A DNA stretch of 16,249 nt from CBDUSL01 sp965370265 (GCA_965370265.1 CBDUSL010000012.1:1-16249), one strand, 5' to 3'. Shown: positions 1-8,392, numbered from the stretch's first letter. Program-made: numbers and translations. The notes: generated from the sequence alone by a model not told the origin.

Positions 1-4
1 AAAT

Positions 5-1831
5 TTACTTCCAAGCCCGCTTGGTATTGGTGTACCAGTATTCAACTTTGGAAAAACGATCCTGGGGACCGACTATTCTTTCTATGTCAAAACCCTTAAC
101 TTTTTTTGCCAAACCGTAAGTGTAGTTTGGACTATAGAGAAAAAGGGCTGGCTGTTCTTCAGCCATTATTTTCAGAAAATCCTGGTACTTGGCCGTTCTT
201 TCTTCCGGGTTTGATATTTTTCTCGCTTCCTCAAGAAGCTTATCAATTTCTTTTTTATAATAAATAGATAAATTTAAACCCGGATCTCTTTGTTGAGAGG
301 AGTGCCAAAAGGGATATGGGTCGGGGTCATAGCCGATTACCTCCCCATATAAAAGGGCGTCGTATTCTCGTGGTTTAATAACTTCCTGTTGAATTCTTTC
401 ACTATCAACAATATTTAGTTCTACCTTAACCCCGATTTTTTCCCATTCGGCCTGAAGAAGCTCTGCGGTAATTAGATAATCAGCCTGGCTAATAGTGGTT
501 AAGGTGAATTTTAACTCTTTATCTCCATTTACCCTTACTGTTTGCTCCTCATTCATTTTCCAACTCGCATCTTCAAGTATTTTGATTGCTTCTTCCGGAT
601 TATAGTCGAATTTTTTTACATCATCAGTATAACCAAGATAACCTTTTAATATGGGGCCATTGGCAATTTCTCCGCGGTTGCATAAAGATTCACTCAGTAT
701 ATTTACTTTGTCAGTAGCAAAAGCCAAAGCCTCTCTTATTTTTTTCTCTTCCAGAATTTCATTTTTAGTGTTGTAAAAAACGGCTGTATATTGGGGCAGG
801 CGCAAATGGTAATAATTTATGTTGGGTTTTTGCGGCAATTTCTCCTCGTATTCTTTAGTGATGTAACTTATTCCCTCGACATTTTTATTTTTTAAGGCTT
901 CCACAGCGCTGATTATATCCGGGTAAAAGCGAAAAATAATATTATCAAGATAAGGTTTTTTTCCGTAAAAATCCTCATTTTTTTCCAGGGTGTATTTTTT
1001 AATGTCACCAAAACTACCCTTTGTCAGCGTTTTAAACTTAAAGGGCCCTGAGCCGATGGGTTTAAGATTATATTCAACAAGGGTGATATTTTCAATCGGC
1101 ACGTCGTTATATAAATGCTGGGGCATGATGCCGAAGTTTAACGTGGAAAGAAAAGGGGCAAAAGGCTCATTAAGAGTAAGTTTAAAAGTATAGTCATCTA
1201 TCTTTTCTGTCCCTACTCCCTTAAGGTTTAAATATAAAGGGCTTTTTATATTCGGATCCTGGGCCATTTCAATGGTAAAAAGAATATCATTAACATTTAA
1301 GGACTCACCATCATGCCATTTAACATCCTGACGGATATAAAAAGTATAAACTTTTTGGTCTTCTGAAAGTTCGTGTTTTTCCAGAAGGTCGTAAATTACT
1401 TCTCCGCTCTCGTCATATTTTATAAGGCTGGAGAATATTAAGCTGGAAAGATCCTGGTCAACGTCACTTGTTTGGCTGAAAATAGGATTGACATACCTGG
1501 GGGCTCCGATAGCCGCTTCTACATACTTACCTCCGTCTTGAGGGATAAGGTAAACATGTTTTTGGTACAAACGGATTCCGAAAAAAACAAGAGAGAGAAC
1601 TAAAATGGTTAAAGCAGTATTAAAAATAAAATTTTCTTTCGGAGAAAATGATTTCTTTAAATACTTCCATTGCCTGAAAGAGGGGACCCGGGAATGAGAC
1701 ATACCAAAAACCAGCTTCTTGTCGAGTTCTTTTCGATCAGAATATCCGTTGGTATTAAGGTTTGGTTTTTTTCCTGAAAATCTAAAAAGAGATTTTAGTT
1801 GATCTAAAATTTTTGAAAATGAAATTTTCAA
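5..1831 (-). CDS. Membrane-anchored ABC-type oligopeptide-binding protein (SBP family 5)
   Basis: 608 residues. This is an extracytoplasmic solute-binding protein of the OppA/DppA type (SBP_bac_5), expected to capture peptides for an ABC permease; no permease gene is in the window. A polar, basic N-terminal stretch of about 65 residues is followed by one hydrophobic segment (about 67-89). The binding domain begins near residue 98 with a GGKYVEAAIGAPRYVNPIF-type opening and continues with the family pattern DVDQDLSSLIFSSL and VKWHDGESLNVNDILFTIE. There is no lipobox, so it appears anchored by an uncleaved signal-anchor. The start is uncertain: the frame opens with TTG at 1831, 23 nt after the secG stop and with no clear ribosome site; the first in-frame ATG is residue 44 (position 1702). 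It is probably cotranscribed with secG. The family call is firm; the peptide substrate is inferred from the family. Confidence 0.9.
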   Translation of the reverse strand: MKISFSKILDQLKSLFRFSGKKPNLNTNGYSDRKELDKKLVFGMSHSRVPSFRQWKYLKKSFSPKENFIFNTALTILVLSLVFFGIRLYQKHVYLIPQDGGKYVEAAIGAPRYVNPIFSQTSDVDQDLSSLIFSSLIKYDESGEVIYDLLEKHELSEDQKVYTFYIRQDVKWHDGESLNVNDILFTIEMAQDPNIKSPLYLNLKGVGTEKIDDYTFKLTLNEPFAPFLSTLNFGIMPQHLYNDVPIENITLVEYNLKPIGSGPFKFKTLTKGSFGDIKKYTLEKNEDFYGKKPYLDNIIFRFYPDIISAVEALKNKNVEGISYITKEYEEKLPQKPNINYYHLRLPQYTAVFYNTKNEILEEKKIREALAFATDKVNILSESLCNRGEIANGPILKGYLGYTDDVKKFDYNPEEAIKILEDASWKMNEEQTVRVNGDKELKFTLTTISQADYLITAELLQAEWEKIGVKVELNIVDSERIQQEVIKPREYDALLYGEVIGYDPDPYPFWHSSQQRDPGLNLSIYYKKEIDKLLEEARKISNPEERTAKYQDFLKIMAEEQPALFLYSPNYTYGLAKKVKGFDIERIVGPQDRFSKVEYWYTNTKRAWK

Positions 1832-1854
1832 TTTCTTGTTTGAGAAATTTAATA

Positions 1855-2070
1855 TTAATATATAAAGTTAAACAGCGCCACTCCTAAAAAGAGGGCCGCC
1901 GTAATGATAGTAGAAATAAAAACGATTTTTTCCACGCCACGCTTGGTCTGGTAGACATTTCCTTCTCCGCCAAAAACACCGCCTAGGCCCGAGCCTCGCG
2001 ATTGCATAAGAATAAGAATAATCAGAATAACGGCAAGTGCGATTTGGATAATATTTAAAGCAAAATCCAT
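1855..2070 (-). CDS. secG: Preprotein translocase subunit SecG
   Basis: 71 residues, normal size for a minimal SecG. It is a small subunit of the SecYEG channel in the inner membrane that assists SecA-driven export. Two hydrophobic helices (about 5-22 and 48-69) flank the conserved cytoplasmic loop containing QSRGSGLGGVFGG and a Gly-rich turn. The ATG at 2070 lies about 20 nt downstream of the predicted transcription start of a near-consensus promoter. No Shine-Dalgarno is visible. The solute-binding protein gene follows after 23 nt, so an exported or membrane-anchored protein shares a transcript with a translocon subunit. Confidence 0.95.
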   Translation of the reverse strand: MDFALNIIQIALAVILIILILMQSRGSGLGGVFGGEGNVYQTKRGVEKIVFISTIITAALFLGVALFNFIY

Positions 2071-2097
2071 AATTATGTGATTAATAAACTGAATACC

Positions 2098-2126
2098 ATT
2101 GTATCAGTAAATGTTTGTCTTGTCAA
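2098..2126 (-). promoter_or_regulatory. Promoter of secG and the solute-binding protein gene
   Basis: On the minus strand a perfect -35 TTGACA (2126-2121), a 17-nt spacer and a -10 TACAAT (2103-2098) form a near-consensus sigma-70 promoter. The predicted start is near 2091, leaving a leader of about 20 nt. It lies between the 46-codon ORF stop (2144) and secG, so secG has its own transcript. Confidence 0.85.
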
Positions 2127-2143
2127 TACTGCCAGAAAAAAGT

Positions 2144-2284
2144 CTATTTTTTATTTTTTCCGGCTAAAATTTTATGAAGTTCAAAAACACCCTTGCCAGA
2201 GACTTTCATTTGAGCCTTTTTCTTTTTTTGGCGCCTTTCTTTTTTCTTTTCTATTTCTTTTTCCAGCTCTTCTATTTCTTTCAT
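2144..2284 (-). CDS. Small basic coiled-coil protein overlapping uvrC
   Basis: A 46-codon ORF too short for most gene callers. Its ATG (2284-2282) overlaps the uvrC TGA (2283-2281) in an ATGA junction, typical of translational coupling. The N-terminal half is an unbroken charged helix (KEIEELEKEIEKKKERR then a run of Lys). The C-terminal half reads KVSGKGVFELHKILAG, which looks like a small folded or binding motif and not low-complexity noise. It ends with TAG just upstream of the secG promoter. I do not recognise a named family. The size, overlap and charge suggest a nucleic-acid- or UvrC-associated factor, but that is inference. It could also be a chance ORF in A-rich DNA. Confidence 0.55.
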   Translation of the reverse strand: MKEIEELEKEIEKKKERRQKKKKAQMKVSGKGVFELHKILAGKNKK

Positions 2285-4017
2285 AAATATTTTTTTAATA
2301 GTTTAGTTTTAGCTTGGCCAATGATTTTTTCCAGCTCTTTTTTATTGCTCTTTTTAGTATTTTCCACCGAACCAAATTTATCCAGAAGTTTCTTTTTTGT
2401 CTTTGGACCCAGGCCCGGTATCTCGTCCAAAAGGGAACGGTGGCTTTTTTTAAGATGGCTTTTTCTAAAGAATTCAATAGCAAAGCGGTGAGCCTCATCT
2501 CTGATATTTTGGATAAGATATAAACACGGCGAATTATCGGATAAACAAATGGGTTTCTTTTTATTGGTCTGGTAGATTTCTTCCAGTCTTTTTGCCACTG
2601 AAATGATTGGTATTTTTTTCTTATGTTTCTTTAATATTTTTAACCCTGCATTAAGCTGGCCGCGCCCTCCGTCAAAAACAATTAAGTCCGGCCGGGGCCA
2701 TTTTTTATTTTGTAGTCTTCTTTCCAGTATTTCTGCCATCATCGCCGTGTCACTGATGCCGGCAACTGTTTTTATGGCAAATCGTCGATAATCTGATTTT
2801 TTAGCTTGTCCTCTCTCAAAAACAATCATAGAACCAACCGGGCTGACCCCCTGAATATTGGAAATATCATAGGCTTCTATTCTAACGGGTTCTTTCTTTA
2901 ATGATAGTATTTTTTTCAGTTTTTTTAAAATATTTTTATTTTTTTCTGAAGATTCTTTTTCTAATTTTTTTTGGTAATTAAGGAATTCAAGGGCATTTTC
3001 CCGGCCCATTTTTATTAAATCAAATTTTCTGCCTTTTTGAACAGGTTTGATTTTTAACTGATGAACTTCTTCCAAAATTTTTATATTAGATATTTTAAAA
3101 GGAATAATAATTTCTTTGGGCTTATCGCTTGTTTCACTATAGTACTGATTAATAAAGGAATATAAAATCTCTTTTTCTGATTGGTTTTTGGTGTTTTTTA
3201 AAAGAAAAGTTTTTTTATCGATGATTTTTCCCTGACGGATAAAAAAAACATTGATGGCTGTTTCTTTTTCTCTAACCAGGCTTAAAACGTCCTGGTTAAT
3301 ATCTTGATGATAGACTATTTTTTGTTTTATAAGAATATCTTCAAGTGAAAAAATTTTATCTCTGACCTTAGCCGCTGATTCGAAATGCTGATTAGCCGAT
3401 AAATTAATCATTTCTTTTTTTAAAGACCTGATTATTTCATTTAAATTTCCACGCAAAAAATTAATAATTTCTTTGATGTTTTTTTGATATTCGCCCTTTT
3501 TTATTTTATCGGCACAGGGAGCAGGACAATAACCAAGATGGTGCATGAGGCAGACTTTTTTTGGCAAAGTACGGCAGATACGAAAAGGAAATATTTTACG
3601 GAGAGTGTTTAATATTTCCTTGGCTCTTTTGGCCGAAAGATAAGGACCAAAATAACGGGCCCCGTCTTTTGCAACATGGCGAGTGGTGGTAATCAGAGGA
3701 AAATCCTCCCGAGTTATTTTAATATAGACAAAATTTTCTCCTCCCTTAAGCATGACATTAAAGCGGGGATTATGTTTTTTTACTAGATTAGTTTCCAGGA
3801 GCAGAGCCTCTTTTTCGGTGGTAGTAATAATATATTCAAGACCGGTAATGTGCTTTATCATTACTGGTTTATGAGTCGTCTTTTTAATAAAGTAAGAAGA
3901 AATTCTTTTTTTTAGACTTTTTGCTTTACCAATATAAATAATAGAATGGTCTTGTTTAAATAAATAGCAGCCAGGTTTATTAGGCAGGTTATTAAACTTT
4001 TTCTTTATTATGCCCAT
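2281..4017 (-). CDS. uvrC: Excinuclease ABC subunit C (UvrC)
   Basis: 578 residues, close to the usual length of about 600. UvrC makes the 3' and 5' incisions flanking a DNA lesion in nucleotide-excision repair, acting with UvrA (also in this window) and UvrB (not here). Visible domains: GIY-YIG nuclease from residue about 12 (PGCYLFKQ, IIYIGKAKSLKKRISSYF); a four-cysteine cluster C-x7-C-x7-C-x3-C in the segment around ICRTLPKKVC and GYCPAPC, matching the known Fe-S ligands; a UVR motif (about 200-235); the RNase H-like nuclease with YDISNIQG, VFDGGRGQL and DEAHRFAI; and a C-terminal helix-hairpin-helix (IPGLGPKTKKKLL). It starts at ATG 4017 and stops with TGA, showing the standard code. The extended -10 lies only 8 nt upstream, so the mRNA is probably leaderless. 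Confidence 0.97.
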   Translation of the reverse strand: MGIIKKKFNNLPNKPGCYLFKQDHSIIYIGKAKSLKKRISSYFIKKTTHKPVMIKHITGLEYIITTTEKEALLLETNLVKKHNPRFNVMLKGGENFVYIKITREDFPLITTTRHVAKDGARYFGPYLSAKRAKEILNTLRKIFPFRICRTLPKKVCLMHHLGYCPAPCADKIKKGEYQKNIKEIINFLRGNLNEIIRSLKKEMINLSANQHFESAAKVRDKIFSLEDILIKQKIVYHQDINQDVLSLVREKETAINVFFIRQGKIIDKKTFLLKNTKNQSEKEILYSFINQYYSETSDKPKEIIIPFKISNIKILEEVHQLKIKPVQKGRKFDLIKMGRENALEFLNYQKKLEKESSEKNKNILKKLKKILSLKKEPVRIEAYDISNIQGVSPVGSMIVFERGQAKKSDYRRFAIKTVAGISDTAMMAEILERRLQNKKWPRPDLIVFDGGRGQLNAGLKILKKHKKKIPIISVAKRLEEIYQTNKKKPICLSDNSPCLYLIQNIRDEAHRFAIEFFRKSHLKKSHRSLLDEIPGLGPKTKKKLLDKFGSVENTKKSNKKELEKIIGQAKTKLLKKYL

Positions 4018-4025
4018 ATATAAAG

Positions 4026-4034
4026 AGTATAGCA
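4026..4034 (-). promoter_or_regulatory. Extended -10 promoter of uvrC
   Basis: On the minus strand TGC-TATACT is an extended -10 element (TGn plus 5 of 6 matches). No good -35 is present. The start should fall at 4021-4017, leaving 0-4 nt before the uvrC ATG. Confidence 0.65.
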
Positions 4035-4044
4035 GTTTTAATCC

Positions 4045-4071
4045 TTGACAAAAAGTTAAATTTATGATAAT
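4045..4071 (+). promoter_or_regulatory. Probable promoter of the DHH-like gene
   Basis: A perfect TTGACA (4045-4050) is followed by GATAAT at 4066-4071 (15-nt spacer), or by a poorer TAATCT with the ideal 17-nt spacer. It diverges from the uvrC promoter only about 10 nt away. The -35 is clear; the exact -10 is ambiguous. Confidence 0.45.
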
Positions 4072-4134
4072 CTTCTTGGTTCTCAGGAACGTATGATCTT
4101 TTTATAACTTTTACTCTGTGCCAGGAGGTATGTT

Positions 4135-5316
4135 GTGGCAAGAAAGACAATCGCTTCGATAGCGGTTCACAAGAGCCCGGATGTAGACGCCGGTCTTTGT
4201 GTTTGGCTGCTGAGAAGGTGGGGAAAAAAGCATCACCCTGGGGTTGAAAAAGCCGGGATTATTGCCTGGCCAGCTGGCAAAGCGCCTGAAATGGACGCCG
4301 AAAAATGGCGGACAGACAAAGGCGTGCTGCCGGTGGATGTCGGCCATGGTATCTTCGATCACCACAATCCGGATCTGAGAGAGCATAACAAGAGCTCGGC
4401 TGATCTGATCGCTGGTAATATCGGAGTAATCCTTGACGGATCTTTCCGGAACCTGCTCGAATTCTGCCGGATGCAGGATAGTACGGGGAAAGGATACAAC
4501 ACCAACGGGGATGACAATGCCCGTATGATCAGTCTGGTCAACATGATTAACGGCTGGAACATGCTTTACCCGGATGATCCGGGAAAAGTAATCGATCTTA
4601 TCTGTGAGGCTCTGGACGGTATTTACGCCATGGAAGAAGATTGGTTCCAGGCCCAGAAAGATATCAAGGGGGCCAGGTTTAAAAAGGTGAAAATCGGTCG
4701 CGAGAATTACCTGGTTGTTTCAGTTGTTTCCGCTACGAATCTGATTGGCAAATTGATCAGAGCGGAAGCGAAAAAAGAAAAGATGAATGCGATCAGCATC
4801 ATCGATAACCCTGTTCTTGAACAGACCAGGATTATCGCTCCCCGCAACATCGATCTCAAGTGGGTCACCTTGTATTTAAGGGTGTTGGAAGCTTGGTATA
4901 CCAAGGCCGATCTCAACGAAGAACAGTGGCGGATCGATTATCTGACCGGATTCGACACTCTGCCGGAGATTCCTGCTTTTCATTTCGCTTTCCAGAATCT
5001 CATTCTCAACCGCAGCCCTAAGAACCCGGATGCACCGAGAATGAAGATTTTTCCCAAGTACCTGCTGGACATCGTGACGGAGGCTCTGGAAGGCAAACTT
5101 CCCGGTGATCAGCCCTGCTCAAAGGGTGACCATTGCGCGAAAAGGCATTGTCCTTTCTATAGGGCTAGCCTGAAAATGTGTTTCATTCATCGTGGTCGCC
5201 TAAGGGCCACCAACAACAGAGATCAGGATGAATCGAAGGGCGGACCGCACCTCGAAGTAGTCGACGGCAAGCAGTCCAAGCCCGAAAAGGAAAAGAGGGA
5301 GGCAGAATCTGCCTAG
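4135..5316 (+). CDS. DHH/MYG1-like phosphoesterase-family protein with C-terminal Cys/His cluster
   Basis: 393 residues. The start is GTG at 4135, chosen because AGGAGG (4123-4128) sits 6 nt upstream; the ATG at 4130 is out of frame and too close. The N-terminal third carries a DHH-superfamily pattern: HKSPDVDAG (H12, D16, D18), PVDVG (D68) and FDHH (D75-H77). These resemble the metal-binding motifs of DHH phosphoesterases and MYG1 proteins, suggesting a Mn-dependent hydrolase acting on nucleotides or RNA. The middle (about 100-320) is unfamiliar. Near the end C328, C334, C339 and C349 with H332 and H338 could bind zinc or an Fe-S cluster, followed by a highly charged tail. The gene stands alone with its own promoter and terminator. 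Its base composition is visibly GC-richer than uvrC or uvrA, suggesting transfer or different codon selection. Motif-level assignment only; substrate unknown. Confidence 0.6.
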   Translation: MARKTIASIAVHKSPDVDAGLCVWLLRRWGKKHHPGVEKAGIIAWPAGKAPEMDAEKWRTDKGVLPVDVGHGIFDHHNPDLREHNKSSADLIAGNIGVILDGSFRNLLEFCRMQDSTGKGYNTNGDDNARMISLVNMINGWNMLYPDDPGKVIDLICEALDGIYAMEEDWFQAQKDIKGARFKKVKIGRENYLVVSVVSATNLIGKLIRAEAKKEKMNAISIIDNPVLEQTRIIAPRNIDLKWVTLYLRVLEAWYTKADLNEEQWRIDYLTGFDTLPEIPAFHFAFQNLILNRSPKNPDAPRMKIFPKYLLDIVTEALEGKLPGDQPCSKGDHCAKRHCPFYRASLKMCFIHRGRLRATNNRDQDESKGGPHLEVVDGKQSKPEKEKREAESA

Positions 5317-5334
5317 ACCTCAACCATGTTCTTT

Positions 5335-5365
5335 AACCCCCCGTTCGTTTGTAGCGGGGGTTTTT
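5335..5365 (+). terminator. Rho-independent terminator of the DHH-like gene
   Basis: A GC hairpin, CCCCCG (5338-5343) pairing with CGGGGG (5355-5360) and extendable to AACCCCC/GGGGGTT in a shifted register, is followed at once by TTTTT. It lies 19 nt after the TAG stop. Confidence 0.9.
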
Positions 5366-5399
5366 ATTTATTTTCAAAACAGAGCTATTACTGATAAGC

Positions 5400-5428
5400 T
5401 TGACCCCTATTGACATATAGTGTATACT
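5400..5428 (+). promoter_or_regulatory. Promoter of uvrA
   Basis: TTGACC (5400-5405), a 17-nt spacer and TATACT (5423-5428). The start is expected near 5435, about 30 nt before the uvrA ATG. A second TTGACA at 5410-5415 has no -10 at suitable spacing. I see no LexA-type operator. Confidence 0.75.
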
Positions 5429-5464
5429 TTTTAAAGTCTTATATCATAATCTTGTGGAAAAATA

Positions 5465-8392
5465 ATGTCTGACAATAAAATTATCATCCGCGGAGCACGG
5501 GTTCATAACCTAAAAAATATCAGTTTAGAACTGTTACGCGACAAATTGGTAGTAATTACCGGCATCTCCGGATCAGGCAAATCTTCCCTGGCTTTTGATA
5601 CTATTTATGCGGAAGGGCAGAGAAGATATGTGGAATCATTATCGGCTTACGCTCGCCAGTTTCTCGGCCTTATGGATAAGCCCGATGTTGACCAGATAGA
5701 CGGACTTTCCCCGGCTATTTCTATTGATCAAAAATCATCTTCCCATAACCCTCGTTCTACGGTGGGAACTGTTACGGAGATTTACGATTATCTCCGTCTT
5801 TTGTTTGCCCGAGTAGGTATTCCTCATTGCCCAAATTGCGGTAAAATAGTTTCCAAGCAAACCGTGGATCAGATAGTTAAGCAGGTTTTTAAGCTGCCTA
5901 AAGAAACTAATATTATGATTCTTGCTCCCTTAATCCAGGATAAAAAGGGAGAACACAAAAATTTATTGAGAGATATCCGGAAATCTGGCTATGTCCGAGT
6001 CCGTTTTGACGGAGATATTTATCCCATTGAAGAGGCGGAAGATTTGGCCATTGATAAAAATAAAAAACATAATCTGGAAGTGCTGGTCGACCGATTGAAG
6101 GTAAAAGAAGGGGAGGAAAAAATAGAAGACGAAAAAGAAACTAAATTACGCCTGGCTGATTCTTTGGAGACAGCTTTGGACTTAGGAGAGGGACGAGTGG
6201 TTATTAATCAAGTTGATAAGGGTGAGGACCTGATGTTTTCCGAGCATCTTGCCTGTCCGGATTGTGATATTAGTCTGGAAAATATTGAACCAAGAAATTT
6301 TTCTTTTAACAGCCCGCATGGGGCCTGCCCCAGTTGTACTGGTTTGGGCACAAAGCTGGTTATTGATCCTGATTTGGTTATTCCCAACAAGCGTCTGACT
6401 ATTGCCCAGGGGGCGATCAGGCCCTGGTCAAGAACTTCCTCCAGTCAGGGGTGGTATATCCAGATTTTAAAAACCGTTTCTGAAGAAAATGATTTTTCTC
6501 TTGATGTGCCGGTTAATAAATTAACCAAGAAGCAACTAGATATTATTTTTTACGGTACGGGCAGTAAAAAATACAAATCCACTTATTCTTCCGAACGTTT
6601 TGACGGTGATTATTACACAAAATACGAAGGAGTGCTTCCCAACCTTATGCGCCGGTATAAAGAAACAGAATCTGATTATATCAGAACAGAAATTGAGAGA
6701 TATATGCGTATTTATCCTTGCCCGACTTGCGGGGGAAAAAGATTAAAGCCGGAATCTTTGGCCGTGTCAGTAGGGGGAAGAAGTATTTATGATATTGTTT
6801 CTCTCTCCATAGAGAAAGCGAGGGAGTTTTTTGAAGTTTTAGATAGTAATAAAAAGTCCGCCAAAGGCGGATCTCCCGAAGGGAGAAAAAAACCAGAATT
6901 AGAACTTACCAGCCGCCAGCAGAAAATTGCCAAGCAGATTCTTAAGGAAGTAAGAAATCGTTTAACTTTTTTACATAATGTGGGTCTGGACTACCTTACT
7001 CTTGATCGGGCTACTTCAACCTTGGCCGGGGGCGAAGCCCAGCGTATTCGTCTGGCTACTCAAATTGGCTCCTCTTTAGTCGGCGTAATTTATATTTTAG
7101 ATGAACCTTCAATTGGGCTTCATCAGAGGGATAACCAGAAATTAATTGATACCCTGAAAAAATTAAGGGATTTAGGCAATACAGTTATCGTCGTTGAGCA
7201 TGATGAAGCGACAATGCTTGAAGCGGACCAGCTGGTTGATATCGGACCGGGAGCCGGTGACCATGGCGGTAAGGTGGTGGCTATTGGCACGCCTGAAGCC
7301 ATAAAAAAGAGCGCCAAATCATTAACCGGCAAATATCTTTCCGGAAAGCTTAAAATTGAAATGCCCAAGCAGTATCATAAAGGCAACGGCAAATTTATCA
7401 CTATTAACGGGGCGAGTGAGTTTAATCTAAAAGATATAAACGTAAAAATTCCACTGGGCAAGTTTGTTTGCATTACCGGTGTTTCCGGTTCGGGAAAATC
7501 CACTCTTATGATTGATATTCTGGCTAAGGCTATGGGGCAATATTTTTACAAAGCTAAAGATCTGCCCGGCAAACACAAAGAGATTAATGGTCTGGAGAAC
7601 TTAAATAAAGTTATTCATATTGACCAATCTCCTATTGGCCGCACTCCGCGCTCAAACCCAGCCACTTATACCGGTGTTTTTACCTATATTCGAGATCTTT
7701 TTTCCAAGTTACCGGAAGCAAAAATAAGAGGCTATACTCCCGGACGTTTCAGTTTTAATGTTAAAGGCGGACGCTGTGAAGTCTGTCAGGGAGATGGTAT
7801 GACCAAGATTGAGATGAATTTTCTGCCTGATGTGTATGTAGAATGCGAAGAGTGTAAAGGCCGGCGTTATAACCAACAAGCTCTGGAAATTCATTACCGC
7901 AGTAAAAATATTTCCGATGTTCTTAATATGACCGTGGAAGAAGCCTTAGGTTTTTTTGAAAATATTCCGGCTATTAAGCAAAAGTTAAAAACTCTTTTTG
8001 AAGTTGGTTTGGGCTATGTTCATCTTGGCCAGTCAGCTACCACTCTTTCCGGCGGCGAAGCCCAAAGGGTCAAACTGGCCACTGAGCTTTCCAGAAGAGC
8101 GACCGGCAAAACACTTTATATTCTGGACGAACCAACCACCGGTCTTCATTTTGATGATATCAAACGCCTTTTAATTGTTATTAATAAGCTGGTTGATAAG
8201 GGTAATACGGTTCTTATTATTGAACATAACATGGAGGTGATTAAATCAGCGGACTGGGTTATTGACCTGGGGCCGGAAGGGGGCGATAAGGGTGGTGAAA
8301 TAATCGCCGAAGGGACACCAAAAGATATTATAAAAATATCCAAAAGTTATACGGCTAAATATCTTAAAGAATTTTTTAAGTTAAAAAAATAA
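5465..8392 (+). CDS. uvrA: Excinuclease ABC subunit A (UvrA)
   Basis: 975 residues against about 940 for E. coli UvrA. UvrA is the dimeric ABC-type ATPase that finds DNA damage and loads UvrB. Two nucleotide-binding halves are complete: Walker A at 33-41 (GISGSGKSS) and 672-680 (GVSGSGKST); signatures LAGGEAQRIRLATQ and LSGGEAQRVKLATE; Walker B ILDEPSIGLH and ILDEPTTGLH. Zinc ligands are seen at C264, C267, C288, C291 and in the second module (CEVC...CEEC). Residues 465-474 (SAKGGSPEGR) are encoded exactly by a pair of palindromes (6857-6886) and sit in a variable linker before the helix RQQKIAKQILKEV, which partly explains the extra length. Start ATG 5465 follows only a weak GTGGAA ribosome site. 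Expressed alone, not linked to uvrB. Confidence 0.98.
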   Translation: MSDNKIIIRGARVHNLKNISLELLRDKLVVITGISGSGKSSLAFDTIYAEGQRRYVESLSAYARQFLGLMDKPDVDQIDGLSPAISIDQKSSSHNPRSTVGTVTEIYDYLRLLFARVGIPHCPNCGKIVSKQTVDQIVKQVFKLPKETNIMILAPLIQDKKGEHKNLLRDIRKSGYVRVRFDGDIYPIEEAEDLAIDKNKKHNLEVLVDRLKVKEGEEKIEDEKETKLRLADSLETALDLGEGRVVINQVDKGEDLMFSEHLACPDCDISLENIEPRNFSFNSPHGACPSCTGLGTKLVIDPDLVIPNKRLTIAQGAIRPWSRTSSSQGWYIQILKTVSEENDFSLDVPVNKLTKKQLDIIFYGTGSKKYKSTYSSERFDGDYYTKYEGVLPNLMRRYKETESDYIRTEIERYMRIYPCPTCGGKRLKPESLAVSVGGRSIYDIVSLSIEKAREFFEVLDSNKKSAKGGSPEGRKKPELELTSRQQKIAKQILKEVRNRLTFLHNVGLDYLTLDRATSTLAGGEAQRIRLATQIGSSLVGVIYILDEPSIGLHQRDNQKLIDTLKKLRDLGNTVIVVEHDEATMLEADQLVDIGPGAGDHGGKVVAIGTPEAIKKSAKSLTGKYLSGKLKIEMPKQYHKGNGKFITINGASEFNLKDINVKIPLGKFVCITGVSGSGKSTLMIDILAKAMGQYFYKAKDLPGKHKEINGLENLNKVIHIDQSPIGRTPRSNPATYTGVFTYIRDLFSKLPEAKIRGYTPGRFSFNVKGGRCEVCQGDGMTKIEMNFLPDVYVECEECKGRRYNQQALEIHYRSKNISDVLNMTVEEALGFFENIPAIKQKLKTLFEVGLGYVHLGQSATTLSGGEAQRVKLATELSRRATGKTLYILDEPTTGLHFDDIKRLLIVINKLVDKGNTVLIIEHNMEVIKSADWVIDLGPEGGDKGGEIIAEGTPKDIIKISKSYTAKYLKEFFKLKK
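6857..6886 (+). repeat. In-frame palindrome doublet inside uvrA
   Basis: Two adjoining 15-nt hairpins: TCCGCC-AAA-GGCGGA (6857-6871) and TCTCCC-GAA-GGGAGA (6872-6886). Each has a perfect 6-bp stem and 3-nt loop. The 30 nt begin on a codon boundary and encode SAKGGSPEGR, adding ten residues without shifting the frame. The surrounding DNA is AT-rich. Confidence 0.9.

Noticed and set aside
2131..2164. Hairpin GCCAGAAAAAA/TTTTTTCCGGC as a terminator after the 46-codon ORF
   Set aside because: Its stem is mostly A-T, it overlaps the stop codon and no T-run follows it on the minus strand.
4130..4132. ATG close to the AGGAGG upstream of the DHH-like gene
   Set aside because: It is out of frame with the 393-residue protein and only 1 nt from the ribosome site.
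4111..4386. Minus-strand open frame opposite the DHH-like gene
   Set aside because: It has no recognisable protein features and is the antisense shadow of a convincing gene.
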